Below are positions 8,389 through 16,525 of a stretch of DNA of 47,197 nucleotides, piece by piece. A program made the position numbers and the translations under genes. Each line of letters starts with the position of its first letter. Position 1 is the first letter of the stretch. This DNA comes from Bacteroidetes bacterium HGW-Bacteroidetes-8 (GTDB taxonomy: Bacteria > Bacteroidota > Bacteroidia > Bacteroidales > UBA932), in contig PHCZ01000018.1 in assembly GCA_002840895.1 (NCBI GenBank), positions 1 to 47,197 on the forward strand, written 5' to 3'. The notes below the pieces were generated by a model. The model did not search any database. It saw only the letters and a list, made by a program, of their open reading frames with translations, and was not told where the DNA came from.

Positions 8389-8508
8389 TTGCCAGTGTTT
8401 GATGAAAGATGTTGAATTAGAATATATTACAAAACCCAGTTTTCCAAATCCGGAAAACTGGGTTTTTTAATTATTTGACAGAGTGATTGTTACATCAAAC
8501 ACTGGCAA
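8389..8508. repeat. 120-bp palindromic element, copy E2, overlapping the rsmE 3' end
   Basis: Arms TTGCCAGTGTTTGATG (8389-8404) and CATCAAACACTGGCAA (8493-8508) are perfect inverted repeats; CT/AG outside extend them to 18 bp. The centre is a 15-bp stem with a 6-base loop, exactly concentric with the arms. The right arm supplies the last codons and stop of rsmE. Length and spacing equal those of E3 and E4 at the RAYT gene. Confidence 0.75.
8431..8467. terminator. Bidirectional intrinsic terminator inside element E2
   Basis: Stem AAAACCCAGTTTTCC, loop AAATCC, complementary stem GGAAAACTGGGTTTT, then more T on the plus strand and A on the other side. It can stop transcription from the exchanger gene (rightward) and from rsmE (leftward), which converge here. 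Confidence 0.8.
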
Positions 8509-9265
8509 AGCCCAAATAGACCGCGGCAACGGCGGTGAGTGCGGCGGTCTCTGTTCGCATTCGGGAGTCTCCCATATGGAAGGCTTTGAAGCCGTTGCGG
8601 GTGGCGTGTTCAATTTCGGCAACGGAGAAGTCGCCTTCCGGGCCTATCATTACAAGGATTTTGGGGGGGTAATTGTCGCCCTGCTTTTTTGATTGTTCAA
8701 TGAGGGTGGTTATACTCTCCCGGTGGCTTTCGCGGCAGTGGCCGATGAGTTTTGTCCAGCCCTGCTTGTGCAAATCTTGCTGCAAATCCTGTTGAATCTG
8801 CCCGTACTGCCGGATGAGGGCATCTGCAGTTGTCATTGGGTTTAGAATTGGGAGGCGGGTTTTGAGGGATTGTTTCATTGCAGATAGGATGAGTCTCTCT
8901 GCTCGCTCTCTTTTGAATACTCTCTTTTGGGAGTGATCTCCCTCGAGGGGGGTTATTTCGTCTATGCCAAGCTCTACTGCCTTCTCTATGAACCACTCAT
9001 ATCTGTCGGGGTTCTTTGTGGGGGCTACGGCCATATGCAGATAGTAGTCTCTCTTTTGGTATTCGCGGTCGCAGCTGATTATCTGCAAAAGGGTCTCTTT
9101 TCCTTTGGTAGAGAGAATCTCTGCAAGGTAGAGCCCGCCTGCTCCATCGGTGAAGTTTATCTGCTGGCCGGCTGCGTGGCGCATAACTTTTGTGCAGTGC
9201 AGCGACTCAGCGGGGTCCAGAGTGGCTCTGTTGCCCTCGATTTTGTTTGTGAAAAAGAGTTCCAT
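8495..9265 (-). CDS. rsmE: 16S rRNA (uracil(1498)-N(3))-methyltransferase RsmE
   Basis: RsmE methylates U1498 of 16S rRNA with S-adenosylmethionine. The SPOUT domain signatures are FIEKAVELGIDEITPL in the middle, MIGPEGDFS (the SAM-binding knot), and MGDSRMRTETAAL near the C-terminus. The N-terminal PUA-like part has HCTKVMRHAAGQQINFTDG. At 256 aa the length is slightly long because of a Gln-rich insertion (YGQIQQDLQQDLHKQ, about 150-165). The last four codons and the stop lie in the right arm of element E2. Confidence 0.95.
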   Translation of the reverse strand: MELFFTNKIEGNRATLDPAESLHCTKVMRHAAGQQINFTDGAGGLYLAEILSTKGKETLLQIISCDREYQKRDYYLHMAVAPTKNPDRYEWFIEKAVELGIDEITPLEGDHSQKRVFKRERAERLILSAMKQSLKTRLPILNPMTTADALIRQYGQIQQDLQQDLHKQGWTKLIGHCRESHRESITTLIEQSKKQGDNYPPKILVMIGPEGDFSVAEIEHATRNGFKAFHMGDSRMRTETAALTAVAAVYLGFASV

Positions 9266-9273
9266 AATAAGTA

Positions 9274-9300
9274 CAAATATATTTAAAAAGGTTATTTTTG
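9274..9300. promoter_or_regulatory. Divergent -7 boxes for rsmE and the acyltransferase gene
   Basis: TATATTTG on the minus strand (9281-9274) points to rsmE, and TATTTTTG on the plus strand (9293-9300) points to the gene at 9318. No clear -33 TTTG accompanies either. Confidence 0.5.
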
Positions 9301-9317
9301 TCTAAAATCAGAATAAA

Positions 9318-10508
9318 ATGTCTAAAGAACTTTCACAAAGGTACACAGCACTTGATGTGCTAAGGGGGATGACTATTGCCGGTATGATTCTGGTAAACAA
9401 CCCCGGATCCTGGAAAACCATTTTTCCTCCGCTCAGACACGCCGCCTGGCACGGATGCACCCCCACCGACCTTGTTTTTCCGTTCTTCCTATTTATTGTG
9501 GGTGCAGCTCTCGCTTTTGCATTTGCAAAATACAACGACACGCTCAACTCATCCTCAGTAAAGAAAATCCTAACAAGGACGCTATTTATCTTTCTTACAG
9601 GACTGGCTCTGAATGCCTTCCCTTTCTATAACACAAGTCCCAACCCGGAACTCTCATTTGGTGAAAACTGGATGGTTTACCTTCAGAATCTGAGGATTCT
9701 TGGCGTTCTTCAAAGAATAGCTCTTTGTTATATGGTTGGTGCACTCATTGCTCTATGGCTTCAAAAACCAAAGAAAATAATTGTTGCCGGCGTTATCCTT
9801 ATGTTTTTGCATTGGCTGATTTTGGTGCTGTTCGGAGGTGAAGATCCTTTCTCTAAAGAGGGTACAATCTCCGGAAACATAGATGTTGCACTTATCGGTA
9901 TATCCCACGTTTACAAAGGATTTGGAATGCCATTCGAACCCGAAGGATTCCTTGGTGTTCTCTCCGGTTCAGCCACAGTACTCTTTGGTTATCTCATTGG
10001 CGGTCATATCCGTAAGAGTAAGGAGAAGATTACGGCTGTGAGCGACCTCTACACAATCGGTTTGATTTCGCTTGGTGTAGCTATGGTTATGAGCATTTTC
10101 ATCCCTATCAACAAGCCTCTCTGGACCCCATCTTATGTTCTTTATGCAGGCGGATGGAGTGTTTTGATGCTTTCGCTCTTTATCTACTTTATAGACATAA
10201 AAGGAAAAGAGAAGATTTTCTTCCCGTTCAAAGCGCTTGGCCTCAACCCACTCTTCGCGTTTGCAATGGCAGCAATAATGGCAAAGACACTTGGCCGCAT
10301 AATTCGCTGGGAGACAACAGTTTTACAAGATGACGGCACTATGAAGGAGACCACCGTCAGCGCCGCCAACTGGTTTTACCAGCACGTTTGTGTCCCACTC
10401 CTGGGAAACAACCAATTTGGATCTCTCCTATATGCTCTGCTCTATGTCTCAATCTTCACCGGTATGGCAATATTTCTCTACAAAAAGAAGATCGTAATCA
10501 AGCTGTAA
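9318..10508 (+). CDS. Multi-pass membrane acyltransferase (HGSNAT/NagX-like, DUF5009)
   Basis: The N-terminus carries RYTALDVLRGMTIAGMILVN, followed by HAAWHGCTPTDLVFPFF, the typical start of the heparan-alpha-glucosaminide N-acetyltransferase-like family. About ten hydrophobic helices follow, ending at a Lys-rich C-terminus. These proteins are thought to move acetyl groups across the inner membrane onto sugars, for example amino sugars from mucin, glycans or peptidoglycan. The substrate here is unknown. It stands alone, with a -7 box at 9293-9300, and 396 aa is a usual length. Confidence 0.88.
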   Translation: MSKELSQRYTALDVLRGMTIAGMILVNNPGSWKTIFPPLRHAAWHGCTPTDLVFPFFLFIVGAALAFAFAKYNDTLNSSSVKKILTRTLFIFLTGLALNAFPFYNTSPNPELSFGENWMVYLQNLRILGVLQRIALCYMVGALIALWLQKPKKIIVAGVILMFLHWLILVLFGGEDPFSKEGTISGNIDVALIGISHVYKGFGMPFEPEGFLGVLSGSATVLFGYLIGGHIRKSKEKITAVSDLYTIGLISLGVAMVMSIFIPINKPLWTPSYVLYAGGWSVLMLSLFIYFIDIKGKEKIFFPFKALGLNPLFAFAMAAIMAKTLGRIIRWETTVLQDDGTMKETTVSAANWFYQHVCVPLLGNNQFGSLLYALLYVSIFTGMAIFLYKKKIVIKL

Positions 10509-10586
10509 CCCGGGATTGTTCATAAAATAAGTAGTTATTAAACTGCACTTAGAATAGACGGGGGCGCGAAATTAATTTAAATTAGA

Positions 10587-11096
10587 ATGGCATATATCGG
10601 GTTGCTTTCAGATACTCACTCCATTTTTGACAATAGTCTGCGGGAGTTCTTTAAGGATGTAGATGAGGTGTGGCACGCCGGAGATTTTGGAAGCATTGGG
10701 GTCTCAGATGCCATTGCCTCGTTCAAGCCCATAAGGGGTGTTTACGGAAATTGTGACGGCCAGGGTATTCGCCTTATCCACCCCTACATCCAAAACTTTG
10801 AGTTGGAGGGGATGCGTTTTTTGATGATGCACATTGGCGGTTACCCGGGCAGATACGACTACCGGGCACAACAGTTAATCTCCGCACACTGTCCGGATGT
10901 TTTTATTTGCGGCCACTCGCATATCCTCAAAGTAATTAACGACCGCAAGAACAACCTCATCTGCATAAACCCCGGCGCCGCCGGCCTGGAGGGTTTCCAC
11001 CAGGTTCGTACAGCCCTCCGTTTTCGCGTTGCAAACGGCTCACTTCACGATATGGAGGTGGGCGAGTGGCCGAAAAATTTGAAGATTTCAAATTAA
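10587..11096 (+). CDS. Metallophosphoesterase, YfcE/MJ0936 family
   Basis: The calcineurin-like metal-binding motifs are in order: SDTHS (about 8-12), HAGDFG (about 31-36), YGNCDG (about 54-59), MMHIGGYPGRYD (about 80-91) and CGHSH (about 112-116). Members hydrolyse phosphodiesters such as cyclic nucleotides or artificial substrates; the natural substrate is uncertain. The 169-aa length is normal. The promoter of the next gene overlaps its last codons. Confidence 0.92.
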   Translation: MAYIGLLSDTHSIFDNSLREFFKDVDEVWHAGDFGSIGVSDAIASFKPIRGVYGNCDGQGIRLIHPYIQNFELEGMRFLMMHIGGYPGRYDYRAQQLISAHCPDVFICGHSHILKVINDRKNNLICINPGAAGLEGFHQVRTALRFRVANGSLHDMEVGEWPKNLKISN

Positions 11097-11107
11097 TCGT
11101 AATTTTG
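11078..11107 (+). promoter_or_regulatory. Bacteroidetes-type promoter of the S9 peptidase gene
   Basis: TTTG (11078-11081), 18 bases, then TAATTTTG (11100-11107), giving a leader of roughly 45 bases before the ATG at 11160. The -33 element lies within the phosphoesterase coding end. Confidence 0.7.
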
Positions 11108-11159
11108 CAAGAGTGATAACAAAAAGATTCAGCCTAACTAAATTCAATTTAAATTAATA

Positions 11160-13598
11160 ATGAAAAAAACTCTTTTAGCTTTTTTGATCTTCTTTACCGG
11201 AGCATTGTGCTTTGCACAGCAAACCCCGGTTACCAAGGCAAACTATGATCTTGCCGCCAGATTCTCTCCTAAAAAGGTTAACAAGTTGGTATTCTCTACC
11301 GCGGTTACCCCTAATTGGTTTAAAAATTCCGACAAATTTTGGTATGTTTGGCAAACTCCTCAGGGAACGTTTTACTACATTGCAGATCCTGCAACCGGCA
11401 TCAAGAAGCCGGTATTCGATAACGCGAAACTTGCTGCCGAACTTACAGAGATTGTAAAGGATCCATTTGATGCACAAAACATTCCAATTATGAGGCTCAA
11501 GCTTGTAGATGACAAAAAGTTCACTTTTGAAATCAGGAGCACTCTGGATGTTGAGGTTAAGGATGAGAAGACAGGGAAGCCAAAGAAGGAGAAAAAAACT
11601 CACGGGTTTGAGTATGATATTGCTACAAATAAACTTACCGAGGTTAAAGATTATAAATCTCCAAAGCCTTATCCGGGTTGGGGAAATGTATCTCCCGATA
11701 AGAAGGTTGTTCTCTTCTCAAAGAACTTCAACCTATACTATATGGATATGGAGAGCTTCGAAAAGGCCCGTATCAATGACGAAGATTCTACAATTGTAGA
11801 GCACCAACTTACAACAGACGGTACTGCAGAGTTCGGATACGGCTCGGGTAACAGCGATTTTTATGCTACAGATAAGGAGAAGAACAAAAGGACAGGTGCA
11901 TTTGCAGCCTGGTCACCAGACTCCAAGAAGTTTGCATTTATCCGTTCAAACACTGCAAAGGTGAAGGATCTTTGGGTTATTGATGTGCTTGCAGAGCCAA
12001 GACCAAAACTTGAGAGATATAAGTACCATATGCCGGGCGAGAGTGACTCTCCTTCAAGGCATCTCTATCTGTTTGACCTGGAGACCAAGAGCTGCAAAGA
12101 GATCAGTACAGCTGCTTTCAAGGATCAGGAGTTAAGGATCCACACAGAGCCTGCACTTAAGAAAGATATGTTTGACGAGATTAGGCATAGTGTTTGGCAG
12201 GGCGATGTAAACAAATTCTACGTAACCCGCCAAAGCCGTGACCAAAAGAGGATGGATTTTTGTGTAGCTACTGTTGCCGCAGATTCTGTAAAACCTTTGG
12301 TAAGAGAGAGTCTTAACACCTATGTAGAGTCAAGACCGGTGAGGTTTGCTTCAAACGGAGGCGAATTTATATTCTGGTCTGAGAGAAGCGGATGGGCACA
12401 TCTCTATCTTTACGATTCTAACGGCAATTTGAAAAACGCAATCACATCCGGTGAATATCACGTTGAGGATGTTGTGGCTGTAGATCCAGCCCTTAAGGTA
12501 GTCTATTTCGTTGCTAACGGAAAAGAGAGGAGTGAGAACCCATACTACACACACCTCTATAGGGTAAATTTTGACGGAAGCAACCTCAAGCTGCTAAATC
12601 CCGGCAGCTTTAACCACGACGCACTTGCATCTGACAACGGAAAATATTTTGTAAACAACTTCTCAAGAGTAGACACAGCACCAAAATCTGCACTATACGA
12701 CGCTACCGGCAAAAAACTTACAGATCTTGAGGAGGCAGACCTCAGCCAGCTCTTTGCAATCGGCTATAAATTCCCTGAGACCTTCACCTTGAAAGCCGGC
12801 GACGGGAAGACAGACCTTTATGGTGTGATGTACAAACCATTCGACTTTGACTCGACCAAACTCTACCCAATTATTGAGTATGTATATCCTGGTCCTCAAA
12901 CAGAGGCGGTAAACGCTGCTTGGTCAAAGGGGATGGACAGGGTAGACCGCCTTGCCCAGCTTGGTTTTATTGTAATTACCGTTGGAAACCGCGGCGGACA
13001 CCCTGCCCGTTCAAAATGGTATCACAACTTCGGTTACGGAAACCTTAGGAATTATGGTCTGGAAGATAAGAAGATAGCGGTAGAGAAGCTAGCTGCTAAA
13101 CATAAATTTATAGATCAGAATAAGGTTGGTATCCACGGCCACTCCGGCGGAGGTTTTATGTCTACTGCTGCAGTTTTGGTATATCCGGACTTCTTTAAAG
13201 TTGCTGTTTCAAGTGCAGGTAACCACGAAAACAACATCTACAACCGCTGGTGGAGCGAGCAGCACCACGGAGTGCTTGAGGTGATTACAGAGAAGAAGGA
13301 CACCACTTTCAAATACACTATCGACAGAAACTCTCAGATTGCCAAAAACCTCAAAGGGAGACTTCTGCTGGTTCACGGAGATATAGACAACAACGTTCAC
13401 CCTGCAAACACAATTCGTATGGTAAACGCCCTCATTAGAGCCAACAAAAGATTCGATATGCTTATGTTACCCGGTCAGAGACACGGCTTTGGAGATATGA
13501 CCGAGTACTTTTTCTGGAGAATGGCAGATTACTTTAGCGAACATCTTATTGGAGATTACAGAGATGAGGTGGAGATTCCGCAACTGAATAACGACTAA
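11160..13598 (+). CDS. Secreted S9-family prolyl oligopeptidase (DPP-IV type)
   Basis: A signal peptide (MKKTLLAFLIFFTGALCFAQ) directs export. The first about 530 residues form a DPP-IV-like beta-propeller. The C-terminal alpha/beta-hydrolase domain has the nucleophile motif GHSGGG with the catalytic Ser, the Asp in HGDIDNNVHP and the His in QRHGFGD. Such enzymes cleave dipeptides, often after proline or alanine, from peptides in the periplasm and support growth on protein. 812 aa is typical. It is monocistronic by spacing and has its own promoter at 11078-11107. Confidence 0.94.
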   Translation: MKKTLLAFLIFFTGALCFAQQTPVTKANYDLAARFSPKKVNKLVFSTAVTPNWFKNSDKFWYVWQTPQGTFYYIADPATGIKKPVFDNAKLAAELTEIVKDPFDAQNIPIMRLKLVDDKKFTFEIRSTLDVEVKDEKTGKPKKEKKTHGFEYDIATNKLTEVKDYKSPKPYPGWGNVSPDKKVVLFSKNFNLYYMDMESFEKARINDEDSTIVEHQLTTDGTAEFGYGSGNSDFYATDKEKNKRTGAFAAWSPDSKKFAFIRSNTAKVKDLWVIDVLAEPRPKLERYKYHMPGESDSPSRHLYLFDLETKSCKEISTAAFKDQELRIHTEPALKKDMFDEIRHSVWQGDVNKFYVTRQSRDQKRMDFCVATVAADSVKPLVRESLNTYVESRPVRFASNGGEFIFWSERSGWAHLYLYDSNGNLKNAITSGEYHVEDVVAVDPALKVVYFVANGKERSENPYYTHLYRVNFDGSNLKLLNPGSFNHDALASDNGKYFVNNFSRVDTAPKSALYDATGKKLTDLEEADLSQLFAIGYKFPETFTLKAGDGKTDLYGVMYKPFDFDSTKLYPIIEYVYPGPQTEAVNAAWSKGMDRVDRLAQLGFIVITVGNRGGHPARSKWYHNFGYGNLRNYGLEDKKIAVEKLAAKHKFIDQNKVGIHGHSGGGFMSTAAVLVYPDFFKVAVSSAGNHENNIYNRWWSEQHHGVLEVITEKKDTTFKYTIDRNSQIAKNLKGRLLLVHGDIDNNVHPANTIRMVNALIRANKRFDMLMLPGQRHGFGDMTEYFFWRMADYFSEHLIGDYRDEVEIPQLNND

Positions 13599-13704
13599 CA
13601 GGCTATTTACACTTATTATTATTGTCAGTATATTTATAATTATTTGTATATTTGTTAATTACTCATTAATGGGTAAGTCAGATATGTTATATTCAATTAA
13701 ATAG

Positions 13705-13712
13705 TAGTTTTG
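13705..13712 (+). promoter_or_regulatory. -7 box upstream of the FadL-like gene
   Basis: TAGTTTTG lies 24 bases before the ATG at 13737. The 138-base gap between 13599 and 13736 is very AT-rich and contains nothing else recognisable. Confidence 0.5.
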
Positions 13713-13736
13713 CCTCCAATTAAAATTTAATCAAAT

Positions 13737-15083
13737 ATGAAACTAAAAAAACTATCACTACTTCTTTTAGCTAATCTGGTTGCACTTAGCCTAATGGCAG
13801 AGGGTTATCAGATAAATTCACAAAGTGCCCGCCAGGTTGGTATGGGCCATCTTGGAACAGCTTTGAAGCTTGGCTCGGAGAGTATGCTCTTCAACCCTGC
13901 CGGCCTCTCATTTATGAAAGGTCAATATGAGGTTTCTCTCGGAGCAAGTGCAATCTTCTCAAAAGTAAAGTATATGAATGACTCTTACTCTGTTGAGACA
14001 GATAACCCTATGGGAACTCCTCTTTTTGGATATGCAGGTTTCCGTATTTCGGACAAGTTTTTTGCAGGTATCAGCATTACAAACCCTGTAGGGAACTCAT
14101 TGGTTTGGCCGGAGAACTGGGTTGGCGCACACCATATTCAGAACATCTCACTAAAAGCGTTTTCGATTCAACCTACTATATCATACAAATTAAACGATAA
14201 GCTCAGCTTTGGTGCCGGTCTTATGGTTGATTTCGGTAGTTTTACCATTGAGAAGGCCCTTACCAGAATGGGAGCACTTAACCCTTTGGGCTTATTAAAC
14301 CCTGCTTTCAAAACCGTTTTGGATATGTATGCAAATGAGCCATCTGTAACAGCTAAGCTGGAGGGTGAGTCAAAGATTGCAATGGGATTCAACGCCGGTA
14401 TCCTCTACACTCCAAACGACAAACTGAGCATTGGTGTATCTTATCGCTCAAAAGTTATGATGGAGGTTACAGACGGAATGACTGCAGTTAGTTATGCCGG
14501 TCCGGAGATGCTGTCTATGATTACCACTGTTAACACAATGATGCCTGGTGCTGTTCCAATCCCTCCTATCGATGGAAAGAAATTCTCTGCTGCCCTTCCA
14601 ATCCCTTCTAACTTAAATGTAGGTATTGCGTATCAGACTAGCGAGAACTTGTTGCTATCTGCAGAGATTCAATATGTTGGCTGGAAAGCTTACGACAAAC
14701 TTACTATCGGTTACGGTAGCGATGCCGGCAATCTTCAGCTTGTATCCAACAAGAACTTCAAAAACAGTATGATCTACCGTGTTGGTGGTGAGTATACATT
14801 TAGCGAGAAGCTCAACTGGCGTTTTGGTGTTATCTATGATATGACCCCTGTAGACAAAATGCTTTACAGCCCGGAGACACCGGGAGCCAACAAGCTAAGT
14901 TTTACAACAGGTATCTCATACAAGCCAATTGATATGCTAACAATTGACCTTGGATTCCAGGCACTTGTTGGTGAAAAAGTAAGAGGATATGTTCCTGAGA
15001 CCTGGAACCCGACAGTTAACTTCGTAGGAGACTACAAAGCAACTGCCTTGATTCCTGCCCTTGGTTTTAAATTTAATTTCTAA
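13737..15083 (+). CDS. Outer-membrane transport protein, OmpP1/FadL family
   Basis: A signal peptide (MKKLSLLLLANLVALSLMAEG region) precedes GYQINSQSARQVGMGHLGTA, the FadL hatch region, and NPAGLSFMKGQYEVSLG. The rest shows the alternating pattern of amphipathic beta-strands and ends with ALIPALGFKFNF, where the terminal Phe is the outer-membrane sorting signal. FadL channels carry hydrophobic compounds such as long-chain fatty acids across the outer membrane. The 448-aa length fits. Confidence 0.93.
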   Translation: MKLKKLSLLLLANLVALSLMAEGYQINSQSARQVGMGHLGTALKLGSESMLFNPAGLSFMKGQYEVSLGASAIFSKVKYMNDSYSVETDNPMGTPLFGYAGFRISDKFFAGISITNPVGNSLVWPENWVGAHHIQNISLKAFSIQPTISYKLNDKLSFGAGLMVDFGSFTIEKALTRMGALNPLGLLNPAFKTVLDMYANEPSVTAKLEGESKIAMGFNAGILYTPNDKLSIGVSYRSKVMMEVTDGMTAVSYAGPEMLSMITTVNTMMPGAVPIPPIDGKKFSAALPIPSNLNVGIAYQTSENLLLSAEIQYVGWKAYDKLTIGYGSDAGNLQLVSNKNFKNSMIYRVGGEYTFSEKLNWRFGVIYDMTPVDKMLYSPETPGANKLSFTTGISYKPIDMLTIDLGFQALVGEKVRGYVPETWNPTVNFVGDYKATALIPALGFKFNF

Positions 15084-15091
15084 AATTTGAC

Positions 15092-15099
15092 TACTTTTG
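15092..15099 (+). promoter_or_regulatory. -7 box of the selenium cassette
   Basis: TACTTTTG lies 16 bases before the selU ATG, in the 32-base gap after the FadL gene. It suggests the selU-yedF-selD operon has its own transcription start. Confidence 0.55.
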
Positions 15100-15115
15100 C
15101 CATAGGGAGAAGACT

Positions 15116-16153
15116 ATGCCAAAAGAGATACAAATTGACAAGTTTTTAGAGCTTTCTAAAACAGATCCTATAATAGATGTCAGATCCCCGGGAGAGTATG
15201 AGCACGCTCATATTCCCGGGGCTCTTACTTTACCCCTCTTCTCCAATGAAGAGAGGGCAGAGATTGGGACAATCTACAAACAGAGGGGGCGGGTTAAGGC
15301 TGTCCAGAGGGGGCTGGAGATAGTTGGTCCCAAGCTGGGCGGGTTTGCAAAGTTCGCACTGGCGCTCAAGAGTGACAATATCCTTATACATTGCTGGAGA
15401 GGTGGGATGAGAAGCTCATCTATGGCGTGGCTTCTGGAGCAGGTGGGCATAGAGTGCTCGCTGCTCACGGGTGGCTACAAAAGCTATCGTGGTCACGTGC
15501 TAAAGAGCTTTGAAAAACCGCTTAAGATTGTTCTTTTAGGCGGATATACCGGCTCGGGTAAAACAGATCTCATAAAGCTGCTAAAAGAGCAGGGGGAACA
15601 AGTTCTGGATCTTGAGGGTCTGGCCTGCCACAAAGGGTCTGCGTTTGGGGCAATCGGGCAGGGAGATCAACCCAGTGGAGAGTTTTTTGAGAATCTGCTT
15701 AGCCTCGAGGTAGAGGCTCTGGATAGTGAAAGGGTGGTGTGGATAGAGGATGAGAGCAGAAACGTGGGTAAGGTCTTTATCCCGGAGGCGCTCTGGAGCC
15801 GGATGCGTATATCTCCTCTTGTAAGAGTAGAGGCATCTTTTGAAACCCGAATGGAGAGACTTATGAGAGACTACGGGTGCTACCCTGTAGATTTGCTATC
15901 TGCCTCAATTAAGAAGATAGAGAAGCGTCTTGGTTACGATAAGTGCAAGCTGGCTCTGGATGCCTGCGAAAGGGGAGATATTGCAACTGCTGCCCAAATC
16001 TCTCTGCTCTACTATGACAAAGCATACGGCAATCAGCTTGAGACAAGGTTTGGGGAGAGGCTCAGCCAACTCCCTTCCGTAAATTTTGACGGAGCAAATG
16101 CCGATGAGTGTGTCGCTAAACTAAAAGAGGCAGCAAAAGAGATAAAATTTTAA
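15116..16153 (+). CDS. selU: tRNA 2-selenouridine synthase SelU/MnmH
   Basis: MnmH replaces sulfur by selenium in the wobble 2-thiouridine of tRNA-Lys, -Glu and -Gln, using selenophosphate and a geranylated intermediate. The N-terminal rhodanese domain (about 1-125) has IIDVRSPGEYEHAHIPGA and the active-site Cys in HCWRGGMRS. The C-terminal domain has the P-loop GGYTGSGKTDL and IEDESRNVG. 345 aa is a normal length. It begins a three-gene cassette with the yedF-like gene (4-base gap) and selD, which supplies its selenophosphate. Confidence 0.96.
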   Translation: MPKEIQIDKFLELSKTDPIIDVRSPGEYEHAHIPGALTLPLFSNEERAEIGTIYKQRGRVKAVQRGLEIVGPKLGGFAKFALALKSDNILIHCWRGGMRSSSMAWLLEQVGIECSLLTGGYKSYRGHVLKSFEKPLKIVLLGGYTGSGKTDLIKLLKEQGEQVLDLEGLACHKGSAFGAIGQGDQPSGEFFENLLSLEVEALDSERVVWIEDESRNVGKVFIPEALWSRMRISPLVRVEASFETRMERLMRDYGCYPVDLLSASIKKIEKRLGYDKCKLALDACERGDIATAAQISLLYYDKAYGNQLETRFGERLSQLPSVNFDGANADECVAKLKEAAKEIKF

Positions 16154-16157
16154 CAGA

Positions 16158-16514
16158 ATGAAAGAGAGAGAGCTAAACAGCAAAATTGCTGTAATGATTA
16201 CAAGAGAGGGAATGGGTGAGGGGCCAAGGGAGCTTAGTCTAATCCTTGTCAAAAATTATTTGACGCTTTTAAAGAGCGAAAACAGGGTTCCGGCGTATAT
16301 TTGCCTTTATGCAGATGGTGTAAAGCTTGCGTGCGAAGAGTCTTCTGTTATCCGGGAACTTAAGGCGCTTGAGGAGAGTGGTTGTAAGGTGATTATCTGC
16401 AAAACCTGCCTTAATTTTTATAATTTGTCACAGAAGCTAATGTGCGGTACTGCTGGTACAATGTTAGATATAATTGATGTTCAGCATAACACCACAAAAA
16501 TCATAAATCTATAG
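16158..16514 (+). CDS. YedF C-terminal-like (DsrE fold) selenium-associated protein
   Basis: The 118-aa protein has the DsrE-like core with MITREGMGEGPRELSLILVK at the N-terminus, a conserved ICKTCLNFYN segment with two cysteines, and GTAGTMLDIIDV near the end. It corresponds to the C-terminal half of the selenium metabolism protein YedF and lacks the N-terminal TusA-like half. Its place between selU and selD supports a role in selenium delivery or handling, but the biochemical activity is not established. No separate TusA gene lies beside it. Confidence 0.85.
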   Translation: MKERELNSKIAVMITREGMGEGPRELSLILVKNYLTLLKSENRVPAYICLYADGVKLACEESSVIRELKALEESGCKVIICKTCLNFYNLSQKLMCGTAGTMLDIIDVQHNTTKIINL

Positions 16515-16525
16515 AGTTATTTCAG

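Noticed and set aside
8402-8470. Possible 22-codon reading frame through the terminator
   Set aside because: Its second half is simply the terminator stem, and no similar peptide or start context supports it.
8387-8510. 18-bp inverted copy of the rsmE 3' end, first read as a duplication scar
   Set aside because: The spacing of exactly 120 bp and the shared arm sequence with E3 and E4 explain it better as a member of the palindromic element family.
13608-13741. Possible fifth 120-bp element starting near TTGTCAGTATATTTAT
   Set aside because: The arm match is weak (about 10 of 16) and no matching right arm occurs at the required distance.
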